The notes: generated from the sequence alone by a model not told the origin. Shown: positions 25,504 through 36,241, counted from the first letter of the stretch. The stretch: 40,832 bases of DNA from an uncultured Acidimicrobiaceae bacterium (GCA_947258375.1 CAMYIJ010000058.1:1-40832), one strand, 5' to 3'. Program-made: numbers and translations.

Positions 25504-26031
25504 TCAGCCGATTCGAGCCGTCTCGATCTTCTTTGTGAGTTGACCGGTCTTCACGTCGTAGATGTGGCCGGACACTCGCAGTTCGCGGGGGATCAATTCG
25601 CTCTCGCGCAGCCGCGCAACATCCGTCGCCAGCGACTCAGCCAGATCGGTGATGGCATACGTATCGACGACGTAGTTGGAACCAAACCTCTCCGTGACGC
25701 GGGCCGCCACCTCGGGATTGGCGAAGCGGGTCATGCCGCACTCGGTGTGGTGAATGATCACCAGCTCCATCGACGGCTTGGCAGCCTGCATACTCGCCAA
25801 CATCCACAGCATTGAGATTTCGAGAGCAGTGCGGGAAGTAACGCGCCCGCCGACCGTGCGCATCGTGTGGGCATCGCCGACCTCGAGCCCGGCGAAGTGG
25901 GCGGGCACAACCCGGGCATCGATACACGTGAGGATCACGGTGGTGAGGTTCGGCGTGATGGGCAGATAACCCTTGTCGAACGTCGCTGCGAATACCTCGT
26001 TCCGTTGATACAACGTGGACAGGTCCGACAC
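25504..26031 (-). CDS. beta-carbonic anhydrase
   Basis: This 175-residue enzyme interconverts CO2 and bicarbonate. The zinc ligands are in CIDAR (Cys36, with the Asp38-Arg40 dyad) and HHTECG (His95, Cys98). VGDAHTMRTVGGRVT and the following helix complete the conserved core. Its length fits the short type II beta-class proteins of actinobacteria. The GTG at 26031 has GAAAGGGA at good spacing, so a longer reading is rejected. A strong hairpin at 26061-26087 separates it from the upstream VOC gene on the same strand, so it is probably transcribed on its own. Confidence 0.92.
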   Translation of the reverse strand: MSDLSTLYQRNEVFAATFDKGYLPITPNLTTVILTCIDARVVPAHFAGLEVGDAHTMRTVGGRVTSRTALEISMLWMLASMQAAKPSMELVIIHHTECGMTRFANPEVAARVTERFGSNYVVDTYAITDLAESLATDVARLRESELIPRELRVSGHIYDVKTGQLTKKIETARIG

Positions 26032-26060
26032 GGTGGAGTCCCTTTCGTCGCGGACTGACG

Positions 26061-26087
26061 GCGGGGGCTCCACACTGGAGCCCCCGT
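26061..26087 (-). terminator. 12-bp hairpin between the VOC gene and the carbonic anhydrase gene
   Basis: GGGGGCTCCA and TGGAGCCCCC pair around a CAC loop, extended by a C-G and a G-U pair. It lies 24 bases after the VOC stop codon. There is no clear U-run, as is common for actinobacterial hairpin terminators. It might instead shape the 5' leader of the carbonic anhydrase mRNA. Confidence 0.6.
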
Positions 26088-26110
26088 TCCGACACATTGA
26101 GTATGGCCGA

Positions 26111-26929
26111 CTAGCCCGTGGGCGCCGAGATTATCGAGAACGTGCCGCCGTGCGGATCATTGAGAACTGCGATCTTCCCAGCCGAGGTATCAAACGGCGG
26201 CACGCTGATGGTGCCGCCGAGTTCGGCCGCTTTGGCGGCGCTGACCTCGGTGTCCTCCACGAGGAAGTAGACCATCCAATGGGCCGGGACCTCCGCCGGC
26301 CAGTTCTCGTCCATCCCGATGACGCCGCCATTGAACTCATCGTCGGCATCGCCGTCGCCATCGACCTTCGTCGGCAGCTTGATCACCCAGTACTCGGGCG
26401 GTGTCGCATCATCGGCCGGTCTGAACATCTCGAAGTCCCAGGGCAGGATGGCGCTGTAGAACTCCCGTGCACCCGCGAGGTCGCGCGTCGCCAGCTCATT
26501 CCAGGACATTGAACCCGGTTCCGTGAAGATGTCCGCGCCACGATGGGTGCCCGCCTGCCAGATCCCGAACATCGCGCCCGACGGGTCCGCGAGAAACGCC
26601 ATCCGGCCCGAGTCCATCACGTCCATCGCCGGAGCGATGACCGAGCCTCCGGCCGCCATCGCCGCGGCGACAACGTCATCGACGCTCGTCACGTTGATGT
26701 AGGAGTTCCAGATCGGCGGCAGGCCTTTCATCATCTCGGGCTGCGGCCCGAGACCGGCGACGTTCTTGCCGCCCTTGGTGAACATCGTGTAGATGTAGTT
26801 GCCGTCGGGGTCGGTCTGGGGAGCCCCTTCCCATCCAAATAGCGCCGAATAGAACTCGGTCGCCCCCTCCGGGTTGGGTGATCCCAGATCGGCCCATGCG
26901 AAAAGCCCATGGGGATAGTTGTCGGCCAC
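26111..26929 (-). CDS. VOC-family (glyoxalase-like) protein with two repeats
   Basis: This 272-residue protein consists of two vicinal-oxygen-chelate modules in tandem: residues about 8-130 (FAWADLGSPNPEGATEFYSALFGW) and about 140-272 (SMSWNELATRDLAGAREFYSAILPWDF). Each ends in a strand such as DPSGAMFGIWQ or DPHGGTFSII. Proteins of this two-module type are annotated as hydroxylases or glyoxalase-like without a proven substrate. The GTG at 26929 follows AAAGGAGG, a strong ribosome site. It lies 106 bases after sufB on the same strand. Confidence 0.88.
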   Translation of the reverse strand: MADNYPHGLFAWADLGSPNPEGATEFYSALFGWEGAPQTDPDGNYIYTMFTKGGKNVAGLGPQPEMMKGLPPIWNSYINVTSVDDVVAAAMAAGGSVIAPAMDVMDSGRMAFLADPSGAMFGIWQAGTHRGADIFTEPGSMSWNELATRDLAGAREFYSAILPWDFEMFRPADDATPPEYWVIKLPTKVDGDGDADDEFNGGVIGMDENWPAEVPAHWMVYFLVEDTEVSAAKAAELGGTISVPPFDTSAGKIAVLNDPHGGTFSIISAPTG

Positions 26930-27035
26930 GCGCCAGCCTCCTTTTGTTGGCAGCAGACCTACGCCGCTGCTGTCCTTTGGAAACTACCCGATCGCTGTGA
27001 CAGAAAAGCGCGGGAATCCGTCGCGTCGGCTGCTG

Positions 27036-28442
27036 CTAGCCGACGCTGCCTTCCATCTGCAGCTCGATGAGCCGGTTCAGCTCGACGGCGTACTCCATCG
27101 GGAGCTCCTTGACAATCGGCTCGATGAACCCGGCAACGATCATCGCCATCGCCTCCTCCTCGGAAAGCCCGCGGCTCATCAGATAGAACAGCTGCTCTTC
27201 GCCGACCTTGGAGACGGACGCCTCATGGCCGATCTCGGTGTTGGACTCTTCGATCTCCATATAGGGATAGGTGTCCGAACGCGACTCGGGGTCGAGGATC
27301 AGAGCATCACAGCGCACGAAACTCTTCGAGCTCTCGGCTCCCTCCTCGACACGGAGGAGGCCGCGGTATCCGGCACGCCCGCCGTGCATCGAGATCGACT
27401 TGGAGGTGATCAGCGATGTCGTGTCGGGAGCGGCGTGGACAATCTTGGCTCCGGCGTCCTGGTGCTGGCCCTCACCCGCGAAGGCGATTGAGAGCACCTC
27501 GCCGTGGGCGCCCTCTTCCATGAGCCACACGGCCGGGTACTTCATGGTCAACCGCGACCCGATGTTGCCGTCCACCCACTCCATAGTGGCGTTCTTGTAG
27601 GCGACTGCCCGCTTGGTGACGAGGTTGAACACGTTGTTCGACCAGTTCTGGATCGTCGTGTAGCGACAGCGGCCGCCTTCCTTGATGACGATCTCGACAA
27701 CGGCGGAGTGCAGCGAGTCGGACGTGTACACCGGTGCCGAGCAGCCCTCGACGTAGTGCACATAGGCACCCTCGTCGACAATGATCAGGGTGCGCTCGAA
27801 CTGGCCCATGTTCTCGGCGTTGATACGGAAGTACGCCTGCAGCGGATCGGTCACGTGCACCCCTGGTGGCACGTAGATGAACGAGCCCCCGCTCCACACC
27901 GACGAGTTGAGAGCGGCGTACTTGTTGTCGTTCGGCGGGATGATCGTCCCCATGTACTCCTGGACGATCTCGGGATAGTCCCGAACCGCGGTGTCCATGT
28001 CGCAGAAGATCACACCGAGCTCTTCGAGGTCTTCCCGGTTGCGGTGGTAGACCACCTCTGACTCATATTGTGCGGTCACGCCGGCGAGGTACTTGCGCTC
28101 GGCCTCGGGGATCCCAAGCTTCTCGTAGGTGTCCTTGATGGAGTCGGGAACCATGTCCCAATCCTTGGCCTGACCCTCCGTCGGCTTGATGTAGTAGTAG
28201 ATGTCGTCGAAGTCGATCTCGTCGAGAGCGCCGTCGCCGCCCCAGGTCGGCACCGGCTTGCGGAGGAAGCGCTTGTATGCCTTGAGCCGGAACTCGAGCA
28301 TCCACTCGGGCTCCTTCTTGATGGCCGACATCTCGCGGATGATTTCTTCGTTCAAGCCCTTCTTCGGCTTGAAGACGTACTCGTCCTCCGTGTCGTGCCA
28401 GCCGAGCTGATACGCGCCAAGATCTATATCAACGGTGGCCAT
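27036..28442 (-). CDS. sufB: SufB Fe-S cluster scaffold protein
   Basis: This 468-residue protein is the scaffold of the SufBCD complex on which iron-sulfur clusters form. It shows the SufB-type N-terminus ([26 protein letters not shown]), [20 protein letters not shown] text, the core [14 protein letters not shown], the cluster-region Cys in [16 protein letters not shown], and the C-terminal [29 protein letters not shown] shared with SufD. Length and order fit SufB. The ATG at 28442 has a GAGGAG ribosome site. It is an isolated suf gene: sufD and sufC lie about 13 kb away and sufU about 19 kb, which is unlike the usual single suf operon. Confidence 0.96.
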   Translation of the reverse strand: MATVDIDLGAYQLGWHDTEDEYVFKPKKGLNEEIIREMSAIKKEPEWMLEFRLKAYKRFLRKPVPTWGGDGALDEIDFDDIYYYIKPTEGQAKDWDMVPDSIKDTYEKLGIPEAERKYLAGVTAQYESEVVYHRNREDLEELGVIFCDMDTAVRDYPEIVQEYMGTIIPPNDNKYAALNSSVWSGGSFIYVPPGVHVTDPLQAYFRINAENMGQFERTLIIVDEGAYVHYVEGCSAPVYTSDSLHSAVVEIVIKEGGRCRYTTIQNWSNNVFNLVTKRAVAYKNATMEWVDGNIGSRLTMKYPAVWLMEEGAHGEVLSIAFAGEGQHQDAGAKIVHAAPDTTSLITSKSISMHGGRAGYRGLLRVEEGAESSKSFVRCDALILDPESRSDTYPYMEIEESNTEIGHEASVSKVGEEQLFYLMSRGLSEEEAMAMIVAGFIEPIVKELPMEYAVELNRLIELQMEGSVG

Positions 28443-28538
28443 GCGCGCTACTCCTCAAAATCAATTTCCACTATCGCCGTAGGGGTATTCTCTCACACGG
28501 GACCAGGCTACTCAACGCAGAGGGCCCCCGGCGGCCTG

Positions 28539-29447
28539 TCAGGTCTCCGCCCGGGAAGCCACCCACGCTCCGACGATGACAAGGGCGGCACCGAGCAGCG
28601 CGATCGGCGCAACGGCTTCGTCGAGGAACAGCACGCCCAGCAGGATGGCGACGACCGGTACGAAGTAGATGGCGACGGCACCACGAGTGGCGCCGGCCCG
28701 GCCCACGAGAGTGGTCATCAATACGAAGGCCAACCCGGTGCCGAGCACACCGAGCGGCACCATGGCAAGGCCCGATCGCCACGACCAGGTGGACGATCCG
28801 AGCTGTACGAGACCCACCGGAAGCACCACGATCAGTGCCACCGTCTGCGCCCGCAGTAGCACCGGCAACGCCCCGTATCGTTGCTGCAGCGGCACCGCCA
28901 GGTTGGCCGCAAGCCCGTAGAGCGCCACAGCCAGCAAAACCAGGCCCACCCCGAGCGCCGATGCCGACGAGTCGACCAGCTCCGGAATCGAAATCCCCAA
29001 AACGCCGACAAACCCGATGACGATCCCCATGAGCTGACGCCGGCCGGGCATGCTTCTCAGCAGGGCGGTCGCCCAAATCGCGGCCGACACCGGCACTGCG
29101 GCGTTGAGCATCCCGCTCACCGCTGAGTCGATCCATTGCTGGGCGATCGGAAACAGCAGCAACGGAGCAGCCATCCAGACGAGCCCCAACACCACCACCC
29201 GGGGTATGTCCGAACGGTCAATGGGCAAACGGGCCCGCTTCACAAGAGCCAGAGCGCCGGTGCCGAGTGCGACCCGAGCCACCGTGACGACCCCGGGAGC
29301 GAACGATTCGAGGCCGATCTCGATGAAGAAGAACGACGAGCCCCAGATCAGCGCGATCCCGACCAGGAGGCCCCATTCCGTGGCGCCGAACGCATCGAGG
29401 TTGCTGCCGCGAGCTGTGGAAGGAAGAGAGGATCTGGTTGTCGCCAT
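28539..29447 (-). CDS. EamA/DMT-family transporter
   Basis: This 302-residue protein has ten membrane helices in two EamA modules. WGLLVGIALIWGSSFFFIEIGLE starts the first and LGVGLVLLAVALYGLAANLAV the second. The helix-rich ends GVLGISIPELV and LGVLFLDEAVAPIALLGAALVIVGAW are typical. Members export amino acids, nucleosides or other metabolites; the substrate is not predictable here. The gene lies 96 bases before sufB on the same strand. Upstream it is preceded, after about 150 bases, by the structured element at 29594-29694, which could be part of its leader. Confidence 0.9.
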   Translation of the reverse strand: MATTRSSLPSTARGSNLDAFGATEWGLLVGIALIWGSSFFFIEIGLESFAPGVVTVARVALGTGALALVKRARLPIDRSDIPRVVVLGLVWMAAPLLLFPIAQQWIDSAVSGMLNAAVPVSAAIWATALLRSMPGRRQLMGIVIGFVGVLGISIPELVDSSASALGVGLVLLAVALYGLAANLAVPLQQRYGALPVLLRAQTVALIVVLPVGLVQLGSSTWSWRSGLAMVPLGVLGTGLAFVLMTTLVGRAGATRGAVAIYFVPVVAILLGVLFLDEAVAPIALLGAALVIVGAWVASRAET

Positions 29448-29593
29448 ACCTGGTTGAACCCCGCAGTCAGCGAGTCGGTTGCACCGGACCTGGGGAGACT
29501 ACCCAGCGAAGCGGAGGGTGCCGCCAGATCGAATGGTGTAGATACCGACAATCGGGAACTCCCGCGACGCAGGTGAGCGTTTAACAGGTACAA

Positions 29594-29694
29594 GGATGAC
29601 CCCCGGTGCCGAAGCGGTCGGCACCCTCCGGCCTCCACCCGGCCGGAGCCCCACTCCCGAAAGTCCGCCTAAGAACGGCACCGGGCGGTCATCC
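29594..29694 (-). promoter_or_regulatory. structured element with mutually exclusive hairpins
   Basis: An outer inverted repeat joins 29594-29611 with 29676-29694 (18 pairs with one bulge). Inside it, GGTGCCG at 29605-29611 can instead pair with CGGCACC at 29619-29625, and CTCCGGCC at 29626-29633 pairs with GGCCGGAG at 29641-29648. One arm therefore has two possible partners, as in riboswitches or attenuators. It starts a few bases after the stop of the upstream minus-strand gene and lies 147-247 bases before the EamA start. It may be a complex terminator or a leader element. I match it to no known RNA family. Confidence 0.6.
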
Positions 29695-29701
29695 GCCAGG
29701 C

Positions 29702-31312
29702 TTATGACTCCGTGGAGATCTCGCCGGTTGTGAGGTCTATCTGGGTTCGTCCGCCCAGCGTGAGCCGGTCCACCGGCAGTTTGGTGATGAGCTCGCCGAA
29801 GGCCATGGCGACAAAGGTCACCCGGCGTACTCCGCCGCCGGGCCGGCAGCCCGAGATCGAAAGATCGATGGAATACACCGTCAGAGACTCCTCGCCCGCT
29901 GCGGCCATGAGCCGGGCAGGTCGGCTATCGAGGCTCGCGCTGCCGGCGAACCAGTCGACATGCCGACCCGAGTCACCCACTATGACATAGGCCAGTGATT
30001 TGTCGCCGCCCTCAAACGTGACCGCACCGGCGGCCGTCAGTGGAGTCTCCTCCTCGAATCGGGGGGGCCGATTGGCCTGGCTCACCACATCGTCGATGTC
30101 AAGGACGCGCCATAGCTGCAACGCTGTCGCCAGCGTGTTCCCGGGATCCCCTGCGGTGGTGTGAGGCGAGTCATAGTCCGGGTGGGCGGCGCATCGAACG
30201 CGCCGGATACCGATCTCTGCCTGGTTGGCCGCCGCCAAGAAAGCCGCGTGCCCGAGCGAGAACGGGCTCGTCGACGGACCCCAATCGACGAGCCGTCCGG
30301 ATTCGTCGAGCGCGGCCAGATACAGTCCGGACCCATTGGCATCAACAACCACCCAGACTGGAGCGCCGGACGGGAGGCCCGAGACCGCGGTTGCCTCCGA
30401 TTCCGTGACCGCAGCGACGGCACTGTCGAATACAACGGTTGATCCCGGAATCGCCCTACCGACGACTACTGACGTGACCGCAACCTCCACCCCTATGCCT
30501 TGAGCATCGGTGGCGACCACCACAACCTCACCTACGACGAGGCCGCCGCCATCGCGAAGTGCTTCACGCGCGCGATCGAAGACCTGGTACACCGCGTGCT
30601 TGGGCCGAGCGCCGTCCCGAGCCAGGATCGCGTTGGCTACCTCCTTTGCGACAGCAAGCGGCCCCGATTGGTCGGGGCAATCTGCCTCCTGGTACTCAGC
30701 GCCGGCCAACCGGTAATGGGTGCTGTCGCAGTCAATGCAGAAGCAGTCCGCGTTGTCGGGCTCTTCAAGGAGATTCTCCTGGCGCGCCCTCCGAATCGCC
30801 AAATAGATCTGGTCGAGCAACTCATCGCTGAGGACACCGGAGTTTTGAGGCGCCGTCGCCAGAAGAGCCGCCTCTTCAAGCTGGTGGGGCATCCGTACCC
30901 AGTACTCGGCGAACGACCCGTCGCCCCAGACGAAGATCATCGGATGCACTCCCCCAACGGGACCGCCGCTCTGAGTCCAGTATTGGAGAAGGACCTCATC
31001 GGGCCCAACCTCGGGCGGATCGGGCCCGACTTCGGGCGGATTGGATCCGCCCCCTCCCGATGAGGTGCATGCAGCCGCCGTCAGAGCGAGCGCAATCAGG
31101 ATGACGGTGAGGCTGGGAAATCGGCCCGAACGATCATGGATCGCATGGGCCGGCCGCCGTCGATCCGCCGGCGCCGGCCCGTCGGTGTCGATTGGCTCGT
31201 CGAGATGTATGGAAGAAGACACACCCGCCCCCACAGCTATCGGAACGCCCAGGCTCGGCGCTGCTGCGCTCTCGCCAACGATAGGGGCACGGACCAGATA
31301 GATCAGGTCCAA
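29702..31312 (-). CDS. large putative lipoprotein of unknown function
   Basis: The open frame encodes up to 536 residues. A lipoprotein-type signal lies unusually far in: hydrophobic LTVILIALALTAAAC (Cys at about 82) followed by a Gly/Ser linker and two PPEVGPD repeats. The mature part shows a Cys-rich patch (NADCFCIDCDSTHYRLAG, then YQEADCPDQSG) and several beta-type segments but no family I recognise. The start is uncertain: the first TTG at 31312 has no ribosome site, GTG at 31222 is an alternative, and no start codon lies close to the signal. With any of these the protein would carry a long charged cytoplasmic N-terminus, so a membrane anchor rather than lipidation is possible. Confidence 0.6.
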   Translation of the reverse strand: MDLIYLVRAPIVGESAAAPSLGVPIAVGAGVSSSIHLDEPIDTDGPAPADRRRPAHAIHDRSGRFPSLTVILIALALTAAACTSSGGGGSNPPEVGPDPPEVGPDEVLLQYWTQSGGPVGGVHPMIFVWGDGSFAEYWVRMPHQLEEAALLATAPQNSGVLSDELLDQIYLAIRRARQENLLEEPDNADCFCIDCDSTHYRLAGAEYQEADCPDQSGPLAVAKEVANAILARDGARPKHAVYQVFDRAREALRDGGGLVVGEVVVVATDAQGIGVEVAVTSVVVGRAIPGSTVVFDSAVAAVTESEATAVSGLPSGAPVWVVVDANGSGLYLAALDESGRLVDWGPSTSPFSLGHAAFLAAANQAEIGIRRVRCAAHPDYDSPHTTAGDPGNTLATALQLWRVLDIDDVVSQANRPPRFEEETPLTAAGAVTFEGGDKSLAYVIVGDSGRHVDWFAGSASLDSRPARLMAAAGEESLTVYSIDLSISGCRPGGGVRRVTFVAMAFGELITKLPVDRLTLGGRTQIDLTTGEISTES

Positions 31313-31422
31313 AGCGGCTGTCCGCCAAGAACCGATAGGCCGTCGAGACCGAGCCAGACGTGTCCCGGTCGATTATCCACTGGGCAGCACCAGGCTCGAG
31401 CGACGATCCGCCGCAACCGGCC

Positions 31423-31448
31423 TATGCACATATCCGCATATATGCACA
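31423..31448 (+). promoter_or_regulatory. direct repeat TATGCACA, 18-bp period
   Basis: Two exact TATGCACA copies are separated by 10 bases, so they repeat every 18 bases. They share the core TATGC(A/G)C with the inverted repeat closer to gltB. Confidence 0.45.
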
Positions 31449-31588
31449 AGAGCGGTGAGGCGATGCCGTTGCACCTACCAATCGCGCTCTCTTGCGACAC
31501 CCTATAGCCCGCAACCGATTCAGGCGTGGCTTCTACGGACTAAGATGGCCGTTCCGCAATCGGGCCGGACCGGGCCAATAGGAGATTT

Positions 31589-31612
31589 GCGCATACCTGA
31601 ATGGCTATGCGC
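31589..31612. promoter_or_regulatory. inverted repeat GCGCATA-N10-TATGCGC upstream of gltB
   Basis: Two perfect 7-base arms flank 10 bases, ending 39 bases before the gltB ATG. The position and symmetry suit an operator for a dimeric regulator or an mRNA leader hairpin. It is the third and fourth copy of the TATGCRC core in this region. Confidence 0.55.
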
Positions 31613-31651
31613 GGGTGATAGCGACAGACCAGTTGACGTGAGGGACAAACG

Positions 31652-34600
31652 ATGAAGCAGCAGCCACCAGGCCTGTATCGACCATCGTTCGAGCATGACT
31701 CGTGCGGGGTCAACTTCGTTGCCCAACTCAAGGGGATTCGCAGCCACTCGATCGTCGAGCTGGGCCTCACGGCGCTCTGCAACCTCGAGCACCGGGGCGC
31801 CGCCGGTTCCGACCCCAACACCGGTGACGGAGCCGGCATCCTCCTCCAGATCCCCGACGCCTTCTTCCGGGCAGTCGTTCCCTTCGTGCTACCTCCTGAA
31901 GGCAGCTACGCCACCGGGATCGCCTTCCTCCCCCAAACAACCTCCCAAGCCGACCAGGGAGCTGCCGCCATCGAGGCGATCGCCGTCGACGAAGGCATGA
32001 CGATCCTCGGATGGCGTGAGGTACCGACCGAGCCGGAGGGCCTCGGAAGGGCCGCAGTGGACACGATGCCGACCATCCGCCAGATCTTCCTCGCTGCCGA
32101 GGGTGCTTCGGACATGGCGCTCGAGCGCATGGCATACGTCGTGCGCAAGCGTATCGAGCACGAGGTTCAACTCACCGCCGGGCCGGACGAGGCCAACGAA
32201 GCCATGGGCGGCGCTTCGGAGATGCACGACGGGGTCTATTTCGCGTCGCTGTCGGGGCGCACGATCGTCTACAAGGGCATGCTGACCTCACCGCAATTGG
32301 CGTCGTTCTACCCGGACCTGCGCGACGAGCGGGTCGTGAGTGCGCTGGCGCTGGTCCACTCCCGCTTCTCCACAAACACCTTCCCCTCGTGGCCGCTGGC
32401 CCACCCCTACCGGTTCATCGCCCACAACGGCGAGATCAACACCATCCAGGGCAACCGCAACTTCATGCGCTCGCGAGAGACCCTGCTGGCCACCGACCTC
32501 ATTCCCGGTGATCTGTCGCGGATCTTCCCCATCTGTACGCCGGGGGCATCCGACACGGCCGGCTTCGACGAGGCGCTGGAGTTGCTCTACATGGGGGGCT
32601 ATTCGCTTCCCGAGGCGATGCTGATGATGATCCCCGAGCCGTGGGAGCGCCATGAGCACATGGCCCCCGAGGTTCGGGCCTACTACGAATACCACGCCTC
32701 GTTGATGGAACCCTGGGACGGCCCGGCATCGATCGCCTTCACGGACGGCCGACTTATCGGAGCGGTGCTCGATCGCAACGGGCTGCGCCCATCGCGCTAC
32801 TGGGTCACCGAGGACGACCTGGTGATAATGGCCTCAGAGGTCGGTGTTGCCGATGTCCCGCCGTCGAAGATCATCGAGAAAGGCCGCCTCCAGCCGGGCA
32901 AGATGTTCCTGATCGACACGACCAAGGGCCGCATCGTCCGCGACGATGAGCTCAAAGCTGAGCTCGCGGCGGCCCGACCCTACGAGGAGTGGACCGGCCG
33001 CCAGATCCTCCGGCTCGACGACGTCGAGCCTCGCACGTCGAGCCGCGGTGATGCCGCTCCGCTGCTCTCCCGGCAGCAGGCGTTTGGCTACACCCACGAA
33101 GACATGAAGCTGATCCTGGCCCCGATGGCGCGCGATGTGAAGGAACCGCTCGGGTCGATGGGCACCGACACCCCGCTGGCTCCGCTTTCGGACCGACCCC
33201 GCTTGCTCTACGAGTACTTCAAACAGATGTTTGCCCAGGTCACCAACCCGCCGCTCGATGCGATGCGAGAAGAGCTCGTTACGTCGCTGCGCTCCATGCT
33301 CGGCCCCGAGGGCAACCTCTTCGAACCGACAGAGCGATCCTGTTCGATGGTCGAGCTCGAGAGTCCGGTTCTAACCAACGACCAGCTCGAGCAACTGCTG
33401 CACATGGACGAGGTCGAAACCGTTGAGGGATTCACCGCCGTGGTGCCGTGCCTCTACGAGGTTGCCGGCGACGGCCCGGCGCTCCGCTCGGCAATCGAAG
33501 GCATCTTCGACCGGGTCGACGAGCTGATCGCCGAAGGAGTTTCCGGGCTGGTCCTTTCCGATCGCGGGATGGACGCCGACAATGCTCCGATCCCGTCGCT
33601 GCTGATCACAGCGGCGGTCCACCACCACCTGATCCGCACCAAGCAGCGCACCAAGGTCGGCCTCATCGTCGAGACCGGCGACGCCCGCGAGGTCCACCAT
33701 CTCTGCTTGCTGATCGGCTATGGGGCCGCTGCCGTCAATCCATATGGCGCCCTCGAGTCCATCGACGAGCTAGTCGCCACCAATGCATACGGCCTCGGCA
33801 AACTCGACGCCGCGATGGCTCGCACGAACTATCTCAACGCCGCCGGCAAAGGGATCCTCAAGGTCATGTCCAAGATGGGCATCTCCACCGTCGCCTCCTA
33901 CACCGGAGCGCAGATCTTCGAGGCGATCGGGCTCGGCGAGGAGCTGGTCGAGCGGTACTTCACCGGCACCGTAAGCCGGCTCGGCGGGGTCGACCTGGCG
34001 ATCCTCGCCGAGGAGGTCGCCCGGCGGCACAGCATCGCGTTCAACGACAACCCGCCACGCCGCGCCCACCGCGAGCTCGATGCCGGTGGCGAATACCAGT
34101 GGCGACGCGAGGGGGAGTTCCACCTGTTCAACCCGGAGACCGTCTACCGGCTCCAGCACGCCACCCGCTCGGGCAGCTACCGGCTCTTCAAGGAGTACAC
34201 CTCGCTGGTCGACGACCAATCGACGAAGCTCGGCACTCTGCGGGGGCTCATCCGTGTCAAGACCGACGGCAGGGAGTCGATCCCGCTGGACGAGGTTGAA
34301 CCGGCGGCCGAGATCGTCAAACGGTTCTCCACGGGCGCGATGTCTTACGGCTCGATCTCGCAGGAAGCGCACGAGACCCTTGCCATTGCGATGAACCGGC
34401 TCGGCGCCAAGTCGAACACCGGAGAGGGCGGCGAGGATCCGGCCCGCTATACGCCCGACGAGAACGGCGATTCGCGGCGCAGCGCCATCAAGCAGGTCGC
34501 TTCAGGTCGCTTTGGCGTCACCTCCGAGTACCTCACGAACGCCGACGACATACAGATCAAGATGGCCCAGGGCGCCAAGCCCGGCGAGGGCGGCCAGCTC

Positions 34601-36241
34601 CCGGGAAACAAGGTGTGGCCGTGGATCGCCGACACGCGGCACTCGACGCCGGGAGTCGGCCTCATCTCGCCCCCACCTCACCATGACATCTACTCGATCG
34701 AGGACATCAAACAGCTCATCCACGACCTGAAGAACGCCAACCCGCAGGCCCGGGTCCACGTCAAACTGGTTGCCCAGATGGGGGTCGGAACCGTCGCCGC
34801 CGGCGTCACCAAAGCCAAGGCCGACGTTGTGCTGATTTCGGGCCACGACGGCGGCACCGGTGCCTCTCCGCTGACCTCGCTCAAACACGCCGGCGGCCCT
34901 TGGGAACTCGGCCTGGCGGAAACCCAACAGACCCTCCTGCTCAATGAGCTGCGGGAACGCATCGTCGTCCAGGTCGACGGCCAGCTGAAGACCGGCCGCG
35001 ACGTGATGATCGCCGCCCTGCTCGGAGCCGACGAGTTCGGCTTCGCCACCGCCCCACTGGTGGTGTCGGGTTGCGTGATGATGCGAGCTTGCCACCTCGA
35101 CACCTGCCCCGTCGGAGTCGCCACCCAGAACCCGGAGCTGCGCAAGAAGTTCACCGGCAAGGCCGAGTTCGTGGTCAACTTCATGGAATTCATCGCCGAG
35201 GAGGTGCGCGAGCTTCTCGCCCAGCTCGGCTTCCGCACCCTCGACGAGGCCATCGGACAGGCCGAGTTGCTCGACCTGGCGGACGCCACCGAGCACTGGA
35301 AGGCTGCCAAGCTCGATCTGAGTCCCATCTTCCACCTCCCCGAGATCGCCTCCGGTCTGGTCCGCCACAACGTCGGCACCCAGGATCACGGACTCGACGC
35401 GGCTCTCGATCAGAAGCTGATCGAACTCGCCGCCGAGTCGCTCGCCGACGGGACACCGACCACGATCGACCTGGCGATCCGCAACGTCAACCTGACCACC
35501 GGCACGCTGCTGGGCCACGAGGTAACCCGGCGCTATGGGGCCTCCGGGCTGCCCGACAACACGATCTCGATCAACTTCACCGGGTCGGCGGGGATGAGCT
35601 TCGGCGCGTTCCTCCCCCGCGGCATCACGCTGAGCCTCACCGGCGATGCCAATGACTACGTAGGCAAGGGCTTATCGGGTGGTCGGATCGTCGTACGTCC
35701 CCACGACAACGTCCCGTTCGTCGCCGAAGACAACATCATCGCCGGCAACGTGCTCCTCTACGGTGCCACCTCCGGCGAGGCCTACTTCCGGGGCGTGGTG
35801 GGCGAGCGCTTCTGCGTTCGCAACTCGGGAGCGATCGCCGTCGTCGAGGGCGTCGGCGATCACGGCTGCGAGTACATGACGGGCGGCCGGGCCATCGTTC
35901 TCGGCGCTACCGGACGCAACTTCGCGGCCGGAATGTCGGGCGGCATCGCCTATGTCTTCGATGAGGACGGAACGTTCCCGAGCCGGGTCAACATGGAGAT
36001 GGTCGCCCTCGAGACGCTCGATGCGGAAGATGAGTCCTTCGTTCGGGATCGGATCGAAGCCCATCTCAAGGAGACGGATTCCGCCGTGGCGGCCCGCCTC
36101 ATCAGCAACTGGACCGATTTGGCTTCCCGTTTCATCAAGGTGATGCCGACGGACTACCGGCGGGTGCTCGACGCGGCCCGCCGGGCTGAAGAGCTTGGCG
36201 AGCCTGTTGTCGACGCGATCATGGAGTCGGCGCATGGCTGA
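31652..36241 (+). CDS. gltB: glutamate synthase, large subunit
   Basis: This 1529-residue subunit makes glutamate from glutamine and 2-oxoglutarate. The N-terminal class II amidotransferase starts after a short propeptide, with the nucleophile Cys in HDSCGVNF (about residue 18). [23 protein letters not shown] is a conserved part of that domain. The central domain follows, then the FMN-binding synthase domain with [21 protein letters not shown] and [10 protein letters not shown]. The 3Fe-4S Cys residues are in [15 protein letters not shown]. The C-terminal GXGXG beta-helix is visible as GLSGGRIVV and [12 protein letters not shown]. Length fits the family (about 1,480-1,550). The ATG has a GAGGGA ribosome site. 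gltD overlaps its 3' end by 8 bases. Confidence 0.97.
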   Translation: MKQQPPGLYRPSFEHDSCGVNFVAQLKGIRSHSIVELGLTALCNLEHRGAAGSDPNTGDGAGILLQIPDAFFRAVVPFVLPPEGSYATGIAFLPQTTSQADQGAAAIEAIAVDEGMTILGWREVPTEPEGLGRAAVDTMPTIRQIFLAAEGASDMALERMAYVVRKRIEHEVQLTAGPDEANEAMGGASEMHDGVYFASLSGRTIVYKGMLTSPQLASFYPDLRDERVVSALALVHSRFSTNTFPSWPLAHPYRFIAHNGEINTIQGNRNFMRSRETLLATDLIPGDLSRIFPICTPGASDTAGFDEALELLYMGGYSLPEAMLMMIPEPWERHEHMAPEVRAYYEYHASLMEPWDGPASIAFTDGRLIGAVLDRNGLRPSRYWVTEDDLVIMASEVGVADVPPSKIIEKGRLQPGKMFLIDTTKGRIVRDDELKAELAAARPYEEWTGRQILRLDDVEPRTSSRGDAAPLLSRQQAFGYTHEDMKLILAPMARDVKEPLGSMGTDTPLAPLSDRPRLLYEYFKQMFAQVTNPPLDAMREELVTSLRSMLGPEGNLFEPTERSCSMVELESPVLTNDQLEQLLHMDEVETVEGFTAVVPCLYEVAGDGPALRSAIEGIFDRVDELIAEGVSGLVLSDRGMDADNAPIPSLLITAAVHHHLIRTKQRTKVGLIVETGDAREVHHLCLLIGYGAAAVNPYGALESIDELVATNAYGLGKLDAAMARTNYLNAAGKGILKVMSKMGISTVASYTGAQIFEAIGLGEELVERYFTGTVSRLGGVDLAILAEEVARRHSIAFNDNPPRRAHRELDAGGEYQWRREGEFHLFNPETVYRLQHATRSGSYRLFKEYTSLVDDQSTKLGTLRGLIRVKTDGRESIPLDEVEPAAEIVKRFSTGAMSYGSISQEAHETLAIAMNRLGAKSNTGEGGEDPARYTPDENGDSRRSAIKQVASGRFGVTSEYLTNADDIQIKMAQGAKPGEGGQLPGNKVWPWIADTRHSTPGVGLISPPPHHDIYSIEDIKQLIHDLKNANPQARVHVKLVAQMGVGTVAAGVTKAKADVVLISGHDGGTGASPLTSLKHAGGPWELGLAETQQTLLLNELRERIVVQVDGQLKTGRDVMIAALLGADEFGFATAPLVVSGCVMMRACHLDTCPVGVATQNPELRKKFTGKAEFVVNFMEFIAEEVRELLAQLGFRTLDEAIGQAELLDLADATEHWKAAKLDLSPIFHLPEIASGLVRHNVGTQDHGLDAALDQKLIELAAESLADGTPTTIDLAIRNVNLTTGTLLGHEVTRRYGASGLPDNTISINFTGSAGMSFGAFLPRGITLSLTGDANDYVGKGLSGGRIVVRPHDNVPFVAEDNIIAGNVLLYGATSGEAYFRGVVGERFCVRNSGAIAVVEGVGDHGCEYMTGGRAIVLGATGRNFAAGMSGGIAYVFDEDGTFPSRVNMEMVALETLDAEDESFVRDRIEAHLKETDSAVAARLISNWTDLASRFIKVMPTDYRRVLDAARRAEELGEPVVDAIMESAHG

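Larger units (their letters stand above)
31313..31651. other. 339-bp intergenic region upstream of gltB with TATGCRC repeats
   Basis: No coding sequence is supported. It holds direct repeats TATGCACA (31423-31430 and 31441-31448), a palindromic GCATATATGC overlapping the second, and an inverted repeat at 31589-31612. Promoter elements for gltB are presumably here. Confidence 0.7.

Noticed and set aside
28481..28491. AGGGGTATTCT near sufB, also found upstream of fumC (about 11014-11024, minus strand)
   Set aside because: Orientation relative to the genes differs, and an 11-base match between two places in 40 kb is expected by chance.
29655..29672. GAAAGTCC, reminiscent of RNase P RNA
   Set aside because: The surrounding conserved RNase P helices and the second half of the P4 pairing are absent.
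33448..34299. 283-residue ORF inside gltB
   Set aside because: It is an Arg-rich alternative frame of a strongly conserved gene.
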